A stretch of DNA of 64,000 nt from Mesorhizobium sp. B4-1-4 (GTDB taxonomy: Bacteria > Pseudomonadota > Alphaproteobacteria > Rhizobiales > Rhizobiaceae): assembly GCF_006439395.2 (NCBI RefSeq), contig NZ_CP083950.1:3906001-3970000 (forward strand). The letters run 5' to 3'. Each line of letters starts with the position of its first letter. Position 1 is the stretch's first letter. The notes beneath the pieces were generated by a model. It was not told the origin of the DNA, ran no database searches, and saw nothing but the letters and a program-made list of their open reading frames with translations. Positions 15,770 through 24,423 of this stretch are shown here, piece by piece. Position numbers and translations under genes: made by a program.

Positions 15770-16669
15770 ATGGACACACTGACCCGCATGCGTGCCTTCA
15801 TCGATGTGGTCGAGGCCGAGGGCTTTTCGGCGGCGGCGCGCAAGATCGGCCGCTCCAAGGCGCTGTTGTCGAAATATGTACGCGAGCTGGAGGACGAGCT
15901 CGGCGCGCTGCTCTTGAACCGCACCACGCGCCAGTTTTCGATGACCGAGGCCGGTCATACCTATTACCGGCGCGCCTCGGAGATCGTGCGCGAAGTCGAT
16001 AGCCTGGCCGACGCGGTGCGCGAATCCTCCGGCGATGTGCGCGGCCGGATCAAGCTGTCGGCGCCGCGCACCTTCGCCGACGCGCCGGTCGGCCAGTCGC
16101 TGATCGATTTCGCCAAGCAGCACCCCGACATCGTGCTCGACATCCAGCTCGACGACCGCTTCGTCGACCTGGTCGAGGAAGGCTTCGATCTCGCGGTGCG
16201 CATATCGCGTCTGGAGAACTCGTCGCTGATCGCCAGACGGCTGGCGCCATTCTCCGTAAAGCTCTGCGCGTCGCCGGAGCTGATCGCCAAGCATGGCATG
16301 CCGACACGGCCGCAGGATCTCGGCCACATGCCTTGCATCGTCGACACCAATGGCCGCGGATTGAACAACTGGGCGTTCAAGGGCGACAACAACGATCAGT
16401 TGAGCGTCGCCGTGTCCGGCCCTATCGAGGTCAACAGCCCGATGGCGGCGCGCGCCGCCGCCATGTCGGGGCTCGGGTTTTGCATCCTGCCGGATTTCAT
16501 CGCCGCGCCCGATCTCAAGAGCGGCCAGTTGGTGACGGTGCTTGACGACCGCATCCTGTCCGGCGGCGGTATCTTCGCCGTCTACCCGCACCGCCGCTAT
16601 TTGCCGGCCAAGGTCCGCGTTTTCGTCGACTTCCTGGTGCAGTGGTTCAGGACGCGTGAGATTGCTTGA
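15770..16669 (+). CDS. LysR family transcriptional regulator
   Basis: DNA-binding regulator (299 residues). The N-terminal winged helix-turn-helix is clear (TRMRAFIDVVEAEGFSAAAR, then KIGRSKALLSKYVRELEDEL, residues 4-45), followed by the linker helix and a two-lobed effector domain (RGRIKLSAPRTFADAPVGQS onward). The effector domain belongs to the CrgA-like subgroup by the phrases FDLAVRISRLENSSLIARRL and GLGFCILPDF. AAAGG sits about eight bases before the ATG at 15770. It lies 105 bases after the amidase gene in the same direction, across a repeat with a possible terminator, so co-transcription is doubtful. Inducer and targets are unknown. Confidence 0.94.
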   Translation: MDTLTRMRAFIDVVEAEGFSAAARKIGRSKALLSKYVRELEDELGALLLNRTTRQFSMTEAGHTYYRRASEIVREVDSLADAVRESSGDVRGRIKLSAPRTFADAPVGQSLIDFAKQHPDIVLDIQLDDRFVDLVEEGFDLAVRISRLENSSLIARRLAPFSVKLCASPELIAKHGMPTRPQDLGHMPCIVDTNGRGLNNWAFKGDNNDQLSVAVSGPIEVNSPMAARAAAMSGLGFCILPDFIAAPDLKSGQLVTVLDDRILSGGGIFAVYPHRRYLPAKVRVFVDFLVQWFRTREIA

Positions 16670-16757
16670 TCCGTTTCAATCGTCTCGCGGTCCCAATTTC
16701 GCCCCCTTTGTGGTAACTGTCGGGCTTTCTCCGAAGCCAAGGGAATCGCGACCGGGA

Positions 16758-17426
16758 ATGCACCTGAAACGGCACGCAATCATGTTGGCTTCGGGCTTGG
16801 CGGCGACTCTTGCCGCCACGGGGCCGGCTTATGTGCATCCGCATGTTTTCGCCGAGGCGCGGCTCGACGTGATCCTGTCTCCGGATCACCAAAGCGTGAA
16901 AGCGCTACGCCATCTCTGGCGCTTCGACGACCTATTTTCGAGTACGGTGATGATGGAGTTCGACAAGAACTCCGACCTGAAGCTTGACGACAAGGAGTTG
17001 AAGGAGGTCGCCGACACCGTTCATGCCTCTCTGGCCGAATTCAATTATTTCCAGCTCGTCACGCAGAACGGTAAGGACGTGACGATGGTGCCACCTCCAC
17101 ATCTGATGGCCAATTTCGACAACGACCAACTGATCATCCTGTTCGAGTCCGAACCCAAGGCGCCGATCAAGCTGACCGGCAAGATCGACATCGGCGTCTA
17201 CGACCCGACCTTCTATACGGCAATCGATTTCACCGAGGATTCCAACATCACGGTCGAAGGACTGCCGCCGAACTGCGCCAGCAAGGTCATCCGGCCGGAT
17301 CCGGACGAAGCCATCAAGGAAAACCAGAAAACCCTGACGGATGCCTTCTTCAACGACCCGACAGGCACAAACATGAGCAAGATCTTTGCCACCAAGCTCG
17401 AACTGAACTGTCAGCCAGAAGGATGA
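16758..17426 (+). CDS. DUF1007 family periplasmic protein
   Basis: Exported protein (222 residues) of the DUF1007 family, which is habitually encoded beside NicO-type metal transporters and is thought to help metal handling in the periplasm. A signal peptide is visible (MHLKRHAIMLASGLAATLAA, then TGPAYVHPHVF). The mature protein begins HPHVFAEARLDVIL, as in family members. Conserved aromatic/acidic stretches follow (LRHLWRFDDLFSSTVMMEFD; KIDIGVYDPTFYTAIDF; a C-terminal ELNC). The N-terminal HxH after cleavage could bind metal. The start at 16758 is chosen because upstream codons are antisense-like and lie within the LysR gene. Its stop overlaps the transporter ATG as ATGA, so the pair is coupled. 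Confidence 0.88.
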   Translation: MHLKRHAIMLASGLAATLAATGPAYVHPHVFAEARLDVILSPDHQSVKALRHLWRFDDLFSSTVMMEFDKNSDLKLDDKELKEVADTVHASLAEFNYFQLVTQNGKDVTMVPPPHLMANFDNDQLIILFESEPKAPIKLTGKIDIGVYDPTFYTAIDFTEDSNITVEGLPPNCASKVIRPDPDEAIKENQKTLTDAFFNDPTGTNMSKIFATKLELNCQPEG

Positions 17427-18595
17427 ACCCGGTGACGAAACCGTCCCTGCGTTTGGCATTCGGCCTGTTGGCCCTCACCTTTGTCACGATGCATTTCGCC
17501 AACGCCGCGCACGCCCAGAGTTCGCTGGGCATCGGCGTCAATGACGGCATGGCGCCCAGCACCGGTCCGTTCGCCCACGTCCTGATGTGGATTAATCTGA
17601 GGCAACAGGAATTCTATCGTGCGCTGGCAACGGCCATGAAGGCGATGCGCCAGGACGGCAGCAAGATCTGGATACTCGTCGGCCTATCCTTCGCCTACGG
17701 CATCTTCCACGCCGCCGGCCCCGGCCACGGCAAGGCGGTGATCTCGTCCTACATGGTGGCCAATGAAGTGGCGCTGCGGCGCGGCATCCTGTTGTCCTTC
17801 GTCTCGGCCCTGCTGCAGGGTCTGACCGCGGTAGCGGTGATGGCGCTCGCTTATTTCGTGCTGCGCGGCACGGCCGTCTCGATGACCGACGCGGCCTGGT
17901 TCATGGAGATCATGAGCTTTGTCTTTGTCACGCTGTTCGGCGCCTGGCTGCTGTGGCGCAAGCTCGGTCCTTCCATCACGCGCCTGTTCGGCGGGGCACC
18001 CGCTTACAGCCTGTCGGCGGCCCATGCCGGGCATTCCCACGCCAGCCATTCGCAGGCTGCTCATTCGGCGCATGCTCATTCGCATGCGCTGCACGTTCAT
18101 GAAGACCACGACCATGCACATGGCCATTCGCACGACCATCACGGCGCGTATGACCACCACCAGGACCATGGCGCGCACGATCATGCGCATCATGGCCACG
18201 CGGCCGGCGAAGTCTGCGAAACCTGCGGCCACTCGCATGCGCCCGATCCGGCGCTGCTGTCGGGCGACCGCTTCGACTGGCGCACGGCCTGGACGGCGGT
18301 GGCGGCGGTTGGCATCCGCCCCTGCTCCGGCGCGCTGATCGTGCTGAGCTTCGCACTGCTCAACGGGCTCTGGCTCGGTGGGCTGCTGTCGGTGCTGGCG
18401 ATGTCGATCGGAACCGCGATCACTGTGTCCGCGCTGGCGACGGTCGCGGTGACCGCCAAGAACTGGGCGGTTTATTTCGCCGGCGACGGCCGCATGGGCA
18501 ACCGCATCCATTCGGTCGTCGAGATCGGCGGCGCCGCCTTCGTCTTCCTGTTCGGACTGTTGTTGCTTTCAGCGAGCCTGACGGGCAGCGTCTAG
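17423..18595 (+). CDS. NicO-family nickel/cobalt (or zinc) transporter with a His-rich loop
   Basis: Inner-membrane metal transporter (390 residues) of the NicO/RcnA superfamily, usually an exporter. A signal-like first segment is followed by about six further membrane helices. The family motif is in YGIFHAAGPGHGKAVISSYM near residue 95, and the second in VAAVGIRPCSGALIVLSFAL near residue 295. Between helices lies a loop of about 80 residues (roughly 200-275) dominated by His, Asp and Ala (HSHASHSQAAHSAHAHSHAL and similar), ending in CETCGHSHAP. Such loops bind transition metals. ATGA coupling to the DUF1007 gene supports a joint function. The metal cannot be decided from sequence. Confidence 0.92.
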   Translation: MNPVTKPSLRLAFGLLALTFVTMHFANAAHAQSSLGIGVNDGMAPSTGPFAHVLMWINLRQQEFYRALATAMKAMRQDGSKIWILVGLSFAYGIFHAAGPGHGKAVISSYMVANEVALRRGILLSFVSALLQGLTAVAVMALAYFVLRGTAVSMTDAAWFMEIMSFVFVTLFGAWLLWRKLGPSITRLFGGAPAYSLSAAHAGHSHASHSQAAHSAHAHSHALHVHEDHDHAHGHSHDHHGAYDHHQDHGAHDHAHHGHAAGEVCETCGHSHAPDPALLSGDRFDWRTAWTAVAAVGIRPCSGALIVLSFALLNGLWLGGLLSVLAMSIGTAITVSALATVAVTAKNWAVYFAGDGRMGNRIHSVVEIGGAAFVFLFGLLLLSASLTGSV

Positions 18596-18638
18596 GCCTG
18601 TCCCATCCCGATCGAACGTGATGGGGGCCCGCAGACCG

Positions 18639-19616
18639 TTAACCGGGAATCTTGCCGCCGAGTTCATCCTCGATATGGGCGCGGATGATCTCGTCGAAAC
18701 TCTTCTCGGCCACAAAACCGAGTTCTCGTGACCGCCGCGCCTCGAACCGCGTCGGCCAGCCCTTGACGATCGCCCAGATCGTCTCATCTGGCTCCTCGCG
18801 GATCAACTTCACTGCCTTCGCGCCGGCAATGCGTTCCAGCGCCTCGATCTGCTCGCCGACGGTGACGGCGACGCCCGGCATCGTCAGGTTACGGCGCGGC
18901 CCAACGGCCGCACCATCGATTTCAGCCGCATGGATCAGGAAGTTCACGGCCGAGCGCGGGCTGGCATGGGTGTGCACGACCGAGCGCGGCACCGGCAGGA
19001 TCGCCTCGTGGCCGCTCAGCGGCTCGCGGATGATGCCGGAGAAGAAGCTGGAGGCCGCCTTGTTGGGCTTGCCTGGCCGCACGCAGATCGTCGGCAGCCG
19101 GATGCCGATGCCGTCGAAGAAACCGCGCCTGGTATAGTCGGCCAGCAGCGCCTCGCTCATCTGTTTCTGCGTGCCGTAGGAGGTCAGCGGAGTCGGGTGG
19201 AAGTCATCGGGAATGACATCCGGGAACGGCGCGCCGAACACGGCGATCGATGAGGTGAAGACGATGCGTGGCGCAAAGCCCGCCAGCCGGATGGCATCGA
19301 ACAGCGCCCGCGTCCCGTCGAGATTGACGCGGTAGCCGAGATCGAAATTGGCTTCCGCCTCGCCGGACACGATGCCGGCGAGGTGGAAAATGACGTCGGG
19401 ACGCGACGCGACCAGGCTTTCGGCGGCGCCCGCCTCGGCGAGATCGCCGGTATGGGTATGGATGCTGACACCGTCGAGGGTCGGCGCCTGCGGCGACACG
19501 ATGTCGTGCAGTTCGAGTGCGGTGATCTTCTTGCCGCGCAGCGTGCCGTCCTTGGCCAGCCGGGCGATGAGTTTGCAGCCGACCATGCCCGCGGCGCCGG
19601 TGATCAGAATGCGCAT
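18639..19616 (-). CDS. denD: NAD-dependent epimerase/dehydratase, D-erythronate dehydrogenase-like (DenD)
   Basis: Extended short-chain dehydrogenase (325 residues). The NAD-binding Rossmann motif is at the N-terminus (MRILITGAAGMVGCKLIARL). The catalytic Tyr-Lys pair is in SYGTQKQMSEALLADYTRRG near residue 147, after the Ser in FTSSIAVFGAPFPD. The phrases VVHTHASPRSAVNFLIHAAE and RRNLTMPGVAVTVGEQIEAL are, as I recall, shared with DenD, which oxidises D-erythronate in four-carbon acid sugar catabolism. No denA, otnC or otnI partner lies in the window, so the specific role is less sure than the family. AGGGAA precedes the ATG. A 69-residue membrane protein gene lies 12 bases upstream, probably co-transcribed. 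Confidence 0.85.
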   Translation of the reverse strand: MRILITGAAGMVGCKLIARLAKDGTLRGKKITALELHDIVSPQAPTLDGVSIHTHTGDLAEAGAAESLVASRPDVIFHLAGIVSGEAEANFDLGYRVNLDGTRALFDAIRLAGFAPRIVFTSSIAVFGAPFPDVIPDDFHPTPLTSYGTQKQMSEALLADYTRRGFFDGIGIRLPTICVRPGKPNKAASSFFSGIIREPLSGHEAILPVPRSVVHTHASPRSAVNFLIHAAEIDGAAVGPRRNLTMPGVAVTVGEQIEALERIAGAKAVKLIREEPDETIWAIVKGWPTRFEARRSRELGFVAEKSFDEIIRAHIEDELGGKIPG

Positions 19617-19628
19617 GTCAAACTTCCC

Positions 19629-19838
19629 TTATTTGTCCTGGTTCTTGCGCTGGCTGCGGGCCCGCAGCCAGAAAACTGTAAAAAACGCCAGCACGAAGAC
19701 GACGCCGAAAATGCCCGCGAGCACTGTCGAAAGGCTGCCGAGTGCCAGCATGACGGTCGGCAGATAAAAGGCCGCCGTGCCGAACAGAAGTAGGATCAAC
19801 AGCGCAGCGATGGCCGAATTCCTGGTATCTCGGTCCAT
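19629..19838 (-). CDS. Small two-helix membrane protein, function unknown
   Basis: A 69-residue protein with two hydrophobic stretches (AIAALLILLLFGTAAFYLPT and LSTVLAGIFGVVFVLAFFTV) and a basic C-terminal tail (RARSQRKNQDK). By the positive-inside rule both ends would face the cytoplasm. I do not recognise a family. It lies 12 bases upstream of the epimerase gene in the same direction. Codon use is like its neighbours and no signs of decay are present, but the ribosome-binding site is weak. A real gene is likely though not certain. Confidence 0.65.
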   Translation of the reverse strand: MDRDTRNSAIAALLILLLFGTAAFYLPTVMLALGSLSTVLAGIFGVVFVLAFFTVFWLRARSQRKNQDK

Positions 19839-19923
19839 TAGGCTGGACCAGGACGGTGGGCGTTGGTCAAGCTGGCTTCCAAGGCAGTGGAACTCCTGAG
19901 ACAGGGCCGGTCATTGACCGGGC

Positions 19924-20892
19924 CTAGTGGTGGTGGCCGTGATGCGCGGCCGCATCGGGTTCATACTCATGACCGTCGCCGTCGTCGGCGCATTGGCCGA
20001 ACTCCGGTTCCACGGTGGCATGGCTGATGGCGTGCTCGCTGGCAAGCCGCTTCTTGATGGCGCTGACCGCCTGGTGCGCGTCGACGCCTTCGTCCAGGCA
20101 GGCATGCAGCGTCGCCATGTTGCTGGCGCCGTCGAGCGACCAGATGTGCATATGGTGCACTTCACGCACGCCCTGGATGGTCTTTTCGAGGTCCCTGGCG
20201 ATGAGATCCCGGTCAAGGCTCTCCGGCACGCCTTCGAGCAGCACATGGGCCGCGGCACGCATCAGCGACCATGCCGTCGACAGGATCAGCAACGCGACGA
20301 GCACCGACAGGATCGGGTCGATCGGCGTCCAGCCGGTCGCAAGGATGACAACCGCCGCCACGATCGCCGCGGCCGAGCCCAGCAGGTCGCCAAGCACATG
20401 CAATATGGCGCCGCGCATGTTGAGGCTCTCGCGATCGCCGCCATGCAGCGCCAGGAAGGAGCCTATATTGACCAGCAGACCGAGCACCGCCACGACCAGC
20501 ATCGGTCCGCCCAGCACCGGCGGCGGCCTCTGCAGGCGCTCCCACGCCTCATAGACGATCCAGAGCGCGATAACGAAGATGGCGATGCCGTTGGTATAGG
20601 CGACCAGCGTCTTCACCCGGCCGAAGCCGTAGGTGAGACGGCCCGTCCCCGGCCGGTCCGCGAGATGAAACGCATACCAGGCAAGGCCGAGCGCGATGGC
20701 GTCGGCAAGCATGTGGCCGGCGTCCGCCAGCAGCGCCAGCGACCCGGTGAAAAGACCGCCAAACGCTTCCGCCACCATGAAGCCCGCCGTCAGGCAGGCC
20801 GCGATCAGAACGCGCTTCTTGTCGGTCGAGCCATGCACATGGCCGGCCCCGTGATCATGCCCGCTATGGTCGTGGGAATGGGCATGCGCCAA
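19924..20892 (-). CDS. Cation diffusion facilitator (CDF) metal efflux protein
   Basis: Proton-coupled exporter of zinc, cobalt or similar ions (322 residues), in the inner membrane. It has a His-rich N-terminus (HAHSHDHSGHDHGAGHVHG), six membrane helices, and the first metal site LLADAGHMLADAIALGLAWY in helix II. The partner site in helix V is LHVLGDLLGSAAAIVAAVV. The cytoplasmic C-terminal domain (IQGVREVHHMHIWSLDGASN) ends in a further His cluster (AAHHGHHH). TTG at 20892 is chosen as start because AGGAG lies exactly seven bases before it. The longer GTG form (20922) has no ribosome-binding site and reaches into a repeat. Which metal is carried cannot be told. Confidence 0.93.
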   Translation of the reverse strand: MAHAHSHDHSGHDHGAGHVHGSTDKKRVLIAACLTAGFMVAEAFGGLFTGSLALLADAGHMLADAIALGLAWYAFHLADRPGTGRLTYGFGRVKTLVAYTNGIAIFVIALWIVYEAWERLQRPPPVLGGPMLVVAVLGLLVNIGSFLALHGGDRESLNMRGAILHVLGDLLGSAAAIVAAVVILATGWTPIDPILSVLVALLILSTAWSLMRAAAHVLLEGVPESLDRDLIARDLEKTIQGVREVHHMHIWSLDGASNMATLHACLDEGVDAHQAVSAIKKRLASEHAISHATVEPEFGQCADDGDGHEYEPDAAAHHGHHH

Positions 20893-20912
20893 TGGCAGAC
20901 TCCTGAAGCGCT

Positions 20913-20966
20913 TTGTTACCACGCAATTCCGGACGGAAAACCGCCACGCATTTTTCCTGGAAGTGC
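20913..20966. repeat. Dispersed palindromic repeat, family B, copy 1 (reverse orientation)
   Basis: GCAATTCC (20923-20930) and GGAAGTGC (20959-20966) frame GGACGGAAAACCGC and TTTTTCCT. The outer flank GTTACCAC matches the copy at 61052-61095 read in reverse. A third copy is at 29944-29983. It lies between a CDF gene and a GNAT gene, just upstream of the CDF start, and would be transcribed into the CDF leader if the promoter is further upstream. Confidence 0.8.
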
Positions 20967-20967
20967 C

Positions 20968-21654
20968 CTAAGCCCCGAACTCCGCGCGAAAATCCTCGAG
21001 CCGTCGTTTCTGCTGGCCGGCGCCGTCGAAATTGGCCGGATCGAGCCACGCCTCATAGGCTTTGCGAAGGGCCGGCCACTCCTTGTCGATGATCGAATAC
21101 CACGCGGTATCGCGGTTTTCACCCTTGACGATGAGATGCTGGCGGAAAATCCCCTCGAACTTGAAGCCGAAGCGTTCCGCCGCCCGCTTCGACGGCTCGT
21201 TGCGGTTGTTGCACTTCCATTCGTAGCGCCGGTAGCCGAGCTCGTCGAAGATGTATTTCATGAACAGGAACTGCGCTTCCGTCGCCGCCGGCTTTCGTGA
21301 AATCAGTGGGCCCCAATAGATATTGCCGATCTCGATAACGCCGTAGGCGGGATCGATGCGCATCAGCGTCTGGCGACCTGCGACTTTGCCGCTGGCCTTG
21401 TCGATGACGGTGAAGAAAAGCGGATCCTCACTGGCTTCGACCTTGTCCAGCCAAGGCTGGAAGGCGGCGCGGGTTTCCGGCGGATAGTCCGGCAGCCAGG
21501 CGAAGCGGCCGTCGACGTCGGAAACCGAGGACGCCTCATAGAGGCCGTCGCCATGCTTTGCGGCACTCAGCGGTTCGAGCCTGACAGTGCGGCCCTCCAG
21601 CACCTTGCGCTCCGGGCGCGGACGCGGTTGCCAATCCTTGAGATTTTCCGACAC
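20968..21654 (-). CDS. GNAT family N-acetyltransferase (RimJ/RimL-like)
   Basis: Acetyltransferase (228 residues) of the RimJ/RimL-like GNAT subgroup, which modifies protein N-termini or small molecules. Visible landmarks are RKVLEGRTVRLEPLSAAKHG at the N-terminus, GVIEIGNIYWGPLISRKPAA in the core, and FDELGYRRYEWKCNNRNEPS. The last contains the NxxSxxxxxR-type coenzyme A segment (NEPSKRAAERFGFKFEG). GTG at 21654 is preferred as start because GGAG lies six bases before it and the family begins near here; the open frame continues 14 codons upstream. It ends next to repeat family B and is divergent from the aminotransferase gene. Substrate unknown. Confidence 0.88.
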   Translation of the reverse strand: MSENLKDWQPRPRPERKVLEGRTVRLEPLSAAKHGDGLYEASSVSDVDGRFAWLPDYPPETRAAFQPWLDKVEASEDPLFFTVIDKASGKVAGRQTLMRIDPAYGVIEIGNIYWGPLISRKPAATEAQFLFMKYIFDELGYRRYEWKCNNRNEPSKRAAERFGFKFEGIFRQHLIVKGENRDTAWYSIIDKEWPALRKAYEAWLDPANFDGAGQQKRRLEDFRAEFGA

Positions 21655-21737
21655 CGAAAGCTCCAATCCGTTTGACTTTTGCCTGATGAGGCTCACAAAA
21701 ACGCAACCTCATGGTAAGAACCACACGGACGGGAAAA

Positions 21738-22922
21738 ATGCTCCACACGATTTCGGCCTTCGATCGTCTCGGCGAGGAAAACGCCTTTGCCGTGCTGGCG
21801 CGCGCGACGGCGCTGGCGAGCCAGGGCCGCGACATCGTCAACCTCGGTATCGGCCAGCCCGACTTCAAGACGCCGCACCACATCGTCGAAGCCGCGATCA
21901 AGGCGCTGCATGACGGCCATCACGGCTACACGCCGGCCAACGGGCTTCTGGCGACGCGCGAAGCGGTGGTGCGGCGCACGCTGACCACCACCGGCGTCGA
22001 GGTCTCGCCCGAAGCGGTGATGATCCTACCTGGCGGCAAGCCGACCATGTTCGCCGCCATCCTGATGTTCGGCGAACCCGGCGCCGAGATCCTCTATCCG
22101 GACCCCGGCTTTCCCATCTACCGCTCGATGATCGAGTTCACCGGTGCGGCCCCCATTTCTGTGCCGATGCGCGAGGAGAACGGCTTTGCCTTCTCCGCCG
22201 AGGAGACGCTGGCGCTGATCACCAAAAAGACCAGGCTGCTGATCCTCAACTCGCCGGCCAACCCGACCGGCGGCGTGACGCCGCGCGCCGAGATCGAAAA
22301 GCTGGTCAAGGGGCTGGAGAAGCACCCCGATGTCGCCATCCTGTCCGACGAGATCTACGACGTCATGACCTATGACGGCGAGACGCATTGCTCGCTGCTC
22401 CGCTACCCCGAAATCCGCGACCGCCTGATCGTGCTCAACGGCTGGTCCAAGACCTGGGCGATGACCGGCTGGCGCATGGGCTGGTCGATCTGGCCGAACG
22501 GCGACAAGGGCGCCCATCTCTACGACAAGGTGCGCAAGCTGGCGGTCAATTGCTGGTCCTGCGTCAACGCGCCCAGCCAGTTCGCCGGCATCGCCGCCAT
22601 CGACGGCCCGCAGGACGACGTCGACAAGATGATGCGCGCCTTCGATCGGCGCAGGAAGGTCGTCGTCGAAGGACTGAACGCCTTGCCCAACATCTCCTGC
22701 ATCACGCCCAAGGGCGCATTCTATGCCTTCCCCAACGTGTCGAAGACCGGCTGGAAGGCCAAGAAGCTTGCCTCGGCGCTGCTCGATGATGCCGGCGTGG
22801 CGCTGATCGGCGGTCCCGATTTCGGCATTCTCGGCGAAGGCTATGTCAGGCTCTCCTACGCCAATTCCGAGGAGAACATCTCGCGCGCACTGGACAGGAT
22901 TGGAGCGTTCCTGGCGAAGTGA
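21738..22922 (+). CDS. PLP-dependent aminotransferase, class I/II (aspartate aminotransferase family)
   Basis: Cytoplasmic transaminase (394 residues). It shows the fold type I pattern: NLGIGQPDFKTPHHIVEAAI near residue 35, the conserved NSPANPTGGVTPRAEIEKLV near residue 175, and DEIYDVMTYDGETHCSLL. The PLP-binding Lys lies in NGWSKTWAMTGWRMGWSIW near residue 240, and the C-terminal Arg in GEGYVRLSYANSEENISRAL binds the substrate carboxylate. These are aspartate/aromatic aminotransferase subgroup features, but the amino donor cannot be fixed by eye. ATG at 21738 with GGGA upstream is preferred over the ATG nine codons earlier. Monocistronic. Confidence 0.92.
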   Translation: MLHTISAFDRLGEENAFAVLARATALASQGRDIVNLGIGQPDFKTPHHIVEAAIKALHDGHHGYTPANGLLATREAVVRRTLTTTGVEVSPEAVMILPGGKPTMFAAILMFGEPGAEILYPDPGFPIYRSMIEFTGAAPISVPMREENGFAFSAEETLALITKKTRLLILNSPANPTGGVTPRAEIEKLVKGLEKHPDVAILSDEIYDVMTYDGETHCSLLRYPEIRDRLIVLNGWSKTWAMTGWRMGWSIWPNGDKGAHLYDKVRKLAVNCWSCVNAPSQFAGIAAIDGPQDDVDKMMRAFDRRRKVVVEGLNALPNISCITPKGAFYAFPNVSKTGWKAKKLASALLDDAGVALIGGPDFGILGEGYVRLSYANSEENISRALDRIGAFLAK

Positions 22923-23074
22923 GGCTTAAGGCGGGCCGGTCTCCTCGTCGAGATAGATTACGGCCGGTCGCCACGGCGGTGTCATGAGCCGTCCGGAGGC
23001 GCTTGGCCAAGACTGGGCGGGCATGCCGAAAACGGCTACGACTTCCGCGGATCAGACAAGATGAGGGACCCCGG

Positions 23075-23449
23075 ATGTTCTATGCAATCCTTGCCTATCA
23101 CGTCGAGGACGCGATCAAGGCGCTGACGCCGCAGGAAGATGCGGCGCTGATGGCCGAGTTGCTGAAGATAAACACCAGGCTTCACGAGGAAGGTACGCTT
23201 GGACCCTCCGCGCGTCTGGGAGCGACACAGGATGCCTGCACCCTGCGCGGCCCGGGCGACGGCGTTATCCTCGACGGTCCTTTCGCCGAGACCAAGGAAC
23301 AGTTGCTCGGCCTCTATGTCGTCGACTGCGCCACGAGAGACGACGCCATCGCGATCGCCCGCGACCTTCGCCGCGTCAATCCTACAGCCGTTTACGAGAT
23401 CAGGCCGATTTTGCTGTTCAAGCCCGGCGTGCCGCTGGCGGCCAAATGA
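23075..23449 (+). CDS. YCII-related domain protein
   Basis: Small protein (124 residues) of the YCII/DGPF family. The name-giving motif DGPFAETKEQLLGLYVVDC is at about residues 65-85, after MFYAILAYHVEDAIKALTPQ and a GTLGPSARLGATQ segment. The C-terminal half is the conserved ATRDDAIAIARDLRRVNPTA. Such proteins are often encoded next to ECF sigma factors; no sigma gene is here. Enzymatic role is unproven in this subgroup. The start at 23075 is preferred over the longer track form since the upstream codons lack family similarity. It converges on the SDR gene 33 bases downstream. Confidence 0.85.
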   Translation: MFYAILAYHVEDAIKALTPQEDAALMAELLKINTRLHEEGTLGPSARLGATQDACTLRGPGDGVILDGPFAETKEQLLGLYVVDCATRDDAIAIARDLRRVNPTAVYEIRPILLFKPGVPLAAK

Positions 23450-23482
23450 ACCGGCGGCGAAAGCCCTGCCGGCACCCGCCGC

Positions 23483-24238
23483 TCAGCCGCGCCCGACAAA
23501 CGGCATCTTGGTCGCCATCACGGTCATGAACAGCACATTGGCGTCAAGCGGCAGGCTGGCCATGTGGAGGACGGCATTCGCGACATGCTGGACATCCATC
23601 ACCGCTTCGGCGGCGATGGAGCCATTGGCCTGCGGCACGCCGACGGTCATCGGCTGCGCCATATCGGTCAGCGCGTTGCCGATGTCGATCTGGCCGCAGG
23701 CGATATCATAGGGGCGGCCGTCGAGCGCCAGCGTCTTGGTCAGCCCGGTGATCGCATGCTTGGTGGCCGTATAGGGCACCGAGCCCGGGCGCGGCGCATA
23801 GGCCGACACCGAGCCGTTGTTGATGATACGCCCGCCCATCGGCCGCTGCTTGCGCATGGCGCCGAAGGCGGCGCGCGCGCACAGGAACGAACCTGTGAGG
23901 TTGACCCCGACGATCTCGTCCCACACCTCGACCGGGATCTCGTCGATCGGCGTCGACTTGTAGCCCATGCCGGCATTGTTGAAGAGCAGATCGACGCGGC
24001 CGAACGCTTCCGCCACCGTCTCGAACAGATCGTACACCTCGCCAACCTTGCTGATGTCGCAGGCAACCGCCAGGGCCCTGGCCTCCGTCGGCCCGGCCTC
24101 GGCGACCGCCGCATCCAGCACGGATTTGCGGCGTCCGCAGAACACGGTGTTCCAGCCCGCCTCAAGCAGCGCCGTGGCGACGCTTTTGCCGATGCCCGTG
24201 CCGGCGCCGGTGACAATGGCGGTTTTCTGCTCGGTCAT
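23483..24238 (-). CDS. Short-chain dehydrogenase/reductase (SDR)
   Basis: Classical SDR oxidoreductase (251 residues) using NAD(P). The cofactor motif is TAIVTGAGTGIGKSVATALL at the N-terminus, and the NNAG structural motif is in DLLFNNAGMGYKSTPIDEIP. The catalytic triad is Ser in NNGSVSAYAPRPG with Tyr and Lys in VPYTATKHAITGLTKTLAL. No substrate can be assigned. The start at 24238 has GGAGG about six bases upstream. The preceding intergenic region holds a degenerate copy of repeat family A only 13 bases upstream of the ATG, so its promoter must lie within or beyond the repeat. Confidence 0.93.
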   Translation of the reverse strand: MTEQKTAIVTGAGTGIGKSVATALLEAGWNTVFCGRRKSVLDAAVAEAGPTEARALAVACDISKVGEVYDLFETVAEAFGRVDLLFNNAGMGYKSTPIDEIPVEVWDEIVGVNLTGSFLCARAAFGAMRKQRPMGGRIINNGSVSAYAPRPGSVPYTATKHAITGLTKTLALDGRPYDIACGQIDIGNALTDMAQPMTVGVPQANGSIAAEAVMDVQHVANAVLHMASLPLDANVLFMTVMATKMPFVGRG

Positions 24239-24250
24239 GGCTGTCCTCCG

Positions 24251-24302
24251 AATGTAGGTCGCCCAAAAAGCGCGTAGCGGTTTTGGGACAATGGCATGCG
24301 TA
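24251..24302. repeat. Dispersed palindromic repeat, family A, degenerate left half
   Basis: GTCGCCCAAAA and GGTTTTGGGACAA with TGGCATGCGT match the left half of the copies at 15643 and 27164. The right-half dyad is eroded beyond recognition (AGCCAAGCGTGCGG follows instead). It lies directly upstream of the SDR start codon. Confidence 0.7.
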
Positions 24303-24423
24303 AGACAAGAGCCAAGCGTGCGGTGCGTTCCCTGAAGCACCCAAAAAGATGCCGGTTTTTGCTGTCTGGGAATGGACTTCGGGGGATGATCGGGGCCAGT
24401 TTTCGACGAAGCTAGCCGCCGAC

